From DATKCN01 sp035513175 (lineage in GTDB: Bacteria > Chloroflexota > Chloroflexia > Thermomicrobiales > CFX8): a stretch of 7,628 nucleotides of DNA. Location: positions 1 through 7,628 of the forward strand of contig DATKCN010000245.1 of assembly GCA_035513175.1 (NCBI GenBank), in the 5' to 3' direction. Shown here piece by piece: positions 6,143 to 7,628 of the stretch; position 1 is the first letter of the stretch; each line of letters opens with the position of its first letter. Both the position numbers and the translations under genes were made by a program. The notes under the pieces are model-generated. The model was not told the origin of the DNA. It searched no databases and was given only the letters and a program-made list of their open reading frames with translations.

Positions 6143-6180
6143 GGTTGCCTCCCCGTCGCTGCGTCATTCTGGCCCGTGGA

Positions 6181-6234
6181 CGGTTCACAATGTAGGTCAT
6201 TCGCGAACACCGCACAAGAAGGACATGTGAACCG
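6181..6234. promoter_or_regulatory. 9-bp inverted repeat across divergent promoter and start region
   Basis: CGGTTCACA (6181-6189) and TGTGAACCG (6226-6234) are exact reverse complements 36 bp apart, with the palindrome TTCGCGAA (6200-6207) near the centre. The right arm ends one base before ATG 6236 and lies just after the AAGAAGGA ribosome site (6216-6223). It could be paired operator half-sites controlling both divergent genes, or, if the transcript starts upstream of 6181, an RNA stem masking the start. Confidence 0.4.
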
Positions 6235-6235
6235 G

Positions 6236-7420
6236 ATGACACTTCCAAGTTACGACATCGTCATCGTCGGCGGCCGAGTCGCGGGCAGCGCTACGGCCAT
6301 CAGCCTGGCTCGCTCCGGCTACAGCGTCCTGCTGCTGGAACGCGACCGCATGCCGTCCGACACGCTCTCGACGCATGTCATCTGGCCGGACGGCCTGGCG
6401 GCGCTGGATCGGCTCGGTCTGCTGGAGCACGTGCTGGCGACCGGCGCGCCACTCGCCCACCACTTCCGCCTCTGCCGGGGCGTCGAGTCGATCGAGACGG
6501 CGCTGATCCCCTACGACGACGCGGGCCGGTTCGACGCCCTGCTGTGTGTGCGTCGTCATCTGCTGGACGGCATCCTCTGGGACGCCGCCGCTTCGACGCC
6601 CGGCGTGGAAGTCCGCGACCGGACGACCGCCAGGCGTCTGCGCTGGGAGGGCAAGCGGGTCGTTGGGGTCGAGATCAGCGGTCCTGCTGGCGACGAGACG
6701 GTCGACGCCTCGCTGGTCGTCGGCGCGGACGGGCGCGGCTCACTCGTGGCGCGACAGGTTGGGGCGGTGGAGCGCGACATCGTCCCGGCCGGTCGCTACT
6801 GGTACTACGGCTACTTCGAGGGCGCGCGCCTGCCCGATCCCCCGGCGCTGCTTGAGTCGGACACGGAGACCGACACCGTCGTGGCCATGGCGACCAACGA
6901 CGGCCTGCTGATGGTGATCCTCGGCGCGTACAACGAGGACTTCGACGTATTCCGTAAAGATCACCACGCTAACTACCTGGCCGGTGTCGACGCCCATGCC
7001 TGCATCGCTGAGAGGCTGGACGGCGCTTCGCTGGCGGAGCCGGTGCGCGGCATCGCCGGAGTGCGTGGCTACTACCGGCAGGCGTGGGGATCGGGTTGGG
7101 CGCTGGTCGGCGACGCGGCGCACCAGATGGACCCGCTCGTGGCGCGCGGCGTCAGTGAGGCGCTGCGGGGCGCGGAGTGGCTGGCCGGTGCGCTCTCCGG
7201 CGGCGCCACTGACGACGCGCTGGCGTCCTATGAAGCCACCCTGCGCGAGCGCACCTGGAGCAAAGCGCTCAACGCCCGCATGCTCTCCCGCCCCGACCAG
7301 CACATGACCGCGGAACAGGCCGCGAAGCTTTCAGCCGAGACGGTCACGCCGGAGGGGCTGGCGGGCTACCTCCTGCTGGAGTACAGCGACGACCTGACGT
7401 TTGACGAGTACTTTTCGTGA
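6236..7420 (+). CDS. FAD-dependent oxidoreductase/monooxygenase, PHBH fold
   Basis: A 394-residue flavoprotein of the p-hydroxybenzoate hydroxylase/geranylgeranyl reductase-like fold, expected in the cytoplasm. The N-terminal Rossmann motif is DIVIVGGRVAGSATAISLARSG (residues 7-28) with the acidic ribose-binding end VLLLERD (31-37); the third motif position is Arg, as in the 'GARxAG' branch of this family. SDTLSTHVIWPDGLAALDRLGL (41-62) is also typical. The DG motif is VGADGRGS (162-169) and the GD motif is GWALVGDAAHQMDPLVARGVSEAL (287-310), where the Asp contacts the FAD ribityl and phosphate. Such enzymes hydroxylate aromatics or reduce polyprenyl and tetracycline-like substrates; none can be inferred here. 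Start choice is uncertain: ATG 6236 gives the usual short N-terminus but lies 12 nt after AAGAAGGA; in-frame GTG 6227 is only 3 nt after it; GTG 6176 adds 20 unlikely residues. It is monocistronic as far as seen and divergent from the SnoaL-like gene. Confidence 0.9.
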   Translation: MTLPSYDIVIVGGRVAGSATAISLARSGYSVLLLERDRMPSDTLSTHVIWPDGLAALDRLGLLEHVLATGAPLAHHFRLCRGVESIETALIPYDDAGRFDALLCVRRHLLDGILWDAAASTPGVEVRDRTTARRLRWEGKRVVGVEISGPAGDETVDASLVVGADGRGSLVARQVGAVERDIVPAGRYWYYGYFEGARLPDPPALLESDTETDTVVAMATNDGLLMVILGAYNEDFDVFRKDHHANYLAGVDAHACIAERLDGASLAEPVRGIAGVRGYYRQAWGSGWALVGDAAHQMDPLVARGVSEALRGAEWLAGALSGGATDDALASYEATLRERTWSKALNARMLSRPDQHMTAEQAAKLSAETVTPEGLAGYLLLEYSDDLTFDEYFS

Positions 7421-7446
7421 GGCACGGAGAAACCTAACCCCCCAAG

Positions 7447-7471
7447 CCCCCTTCCCGACGCGGGAAGGGGG
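7447..7471. repeat. Perfect GC-rich hairpin, REP-like intergenic element or terminator
   Basis: CCCCCTTCCCG and CGGGAAGGGGG form an 11-bp perfect stem around a 3-nt loop (ACG), 26 bp after the FAD monooxygenase stop. The preceding AACCTAACCCCCCAAG-type text recalls dispersed intergenic repeats I associate with Chloroflexota genomes (from memory). There is no T run on either side, so a simple intrinsic terminator is less likely, though it lies between two convergent genes. A small GTAGA-AGC-TCTAC hairpin follows at 7483-7495. Confidence 0.65.
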
Positions 7472-7530
7472 AGCCTGGATCGGTAGAAGCTCTACTGACC
7501 CATGGCTATCTTTACTCCCTGCTCCCTCGC

Positions 7531-7628
7531 TCAGCAGCCCATGGCCGCGCCGCCGCCGCGCGGGTCCGCGCCGCCCGCGAGCTTGCCGGTGGCCGGGTCG
7601 CGGGTGATGGCTTGCACCAGCGCGAACT
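7531..7628 (-). CDS. ggt: Gamma-glutamyltransferase, C-terminal fragment cut by the window edge
   Basis: Reading leftward from the right edge, 31 codons run to a TGA at 7531-7533; the gene continues outside the window. The visible peptide contains ALVQAITRDPATGKLAGGAD followed by PRGGGAAMGC, which matches the ending of gamma-glutamyltranspeptidases (usually ...TGGADPRGDGAAVG). That enzyme is an Ntn-hydrolase that matures by self-cleavage and transfers or hydrolyses the gamma-glutamyl group of glutathione and related amides; bacterial forms are usually exported. Only the end of the small subunit is seen, so neither the catalytic Thr nor any signal peptide can be checked. The Asp of DPRGDG is Gly here. 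It converges on the FAD monooxygenase gene across a 110-bp spacer. Confidence 0.8.
   Translation of the reverse strand, partial: FALVQAITRDPATGKLAGGADPRGGGAAMGC

Noticed and set aside
6176..6226. GTG 6176 as start of the FAD monooxygenase
   Set aside because: The added residues precede the Rossmann motif without homology and the GTG has no good ribosome site; 6227 or 6236 fits the family better.
7401..7607. 68-codon plus-strand open frame at the right end
   Set aside because: It spans the monooxygenase stop, the GC hairpin and the antisense of the gamma-glutamyltransferase end, and shows no family features.
1..7628. CRISPR array, tRNA, rRNA, transposase or toxin-antitoxin pair
   Set aside because: I found no regularly spaced repeats, no tRNA-like cloverleaf with CCA-adjacent acceptor, no rRNA core text, and no small paired ORFs with such motifs on either strand.

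Overview
The window reads as a GC-rich bacterial chromosome, most likely a Chloroflexota member near Thermomicrobia/Sphaerobacter. This is inference: the coding GC is high (about 70% by hand count inside murJ), the lipoprotein carries Pro-Thr 'TATPEP' linkers typical of that phylum, and the spacers contain GC-rich hairpin elements. Nothing ribosomal or otherwise decisive for taxonomy is present. I see no rRNA, tRNA, CRISPR array, transposase or phage gene.

Layout, left to right. (1) Plus strand: a berberine-bridge/6-hydroxy-D-nicotine-oxidase-type FAD oxidase (73-1488), then a 107-residue ABM-like alpha/beta-barrel protein (1562-1885), closed by a strong intrinsic terminator (1954-1985). (2) Minus strand, convergent to these: a secreted lipoprotein of unknown function (2010-3065). 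(3) A 260-bp divergent spacer with inverted repeats and a weak candidate promoter. (4) Plus strand, ATGA-overlapped pair: a stand-alone RfaE2/HldE-C-type nucleotidyltransferase (3326-3820) and a MurJ/MviN-family flippase (3817-5700). (5) Minus strand: a SnoaL-like cyclase-fold protein (5663-6142) whose 3' end overlaps murJ tail to tail by 38 bp. (6) Plus strand, divergent from it: an FAD-dependent PHBH-fold oxidoreductase (6236-7420); the 93-bp spacer and its start region hold a 9-bp inverted repeat. (7) A GC-rich perfect hairpin (7447-7471), and on the minus strand the last 31 codons of a gamma-glutamyltransferase (7531 to the window edge).

Functionally, the only clear joint unit is the nucleotidyltransferase-murJ pair, which points to cell-envelope precursor chemistry (an activated sugar plus lipid-linked precursor export). 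Around it lie four small-molecule enzyme types (FAD oxidase, ABM, SnoaL, FAD monooxygenase) that are often tailoring enzymes in polyketide pathways, but no PKS, carrier protein, transporter or regulator is present. I therefore regard them as loose accessory enzymes and not a proven biosynthetic cluster. I did not find a clearly new defence or mobile system. The best leads are the divergent MurJ lacking several charged cavity residues, the inverted repeat over the 6226-6238 start region, the uncharacterised lipoprotein, and the low-GC SnoaL gene overlapping murJ.
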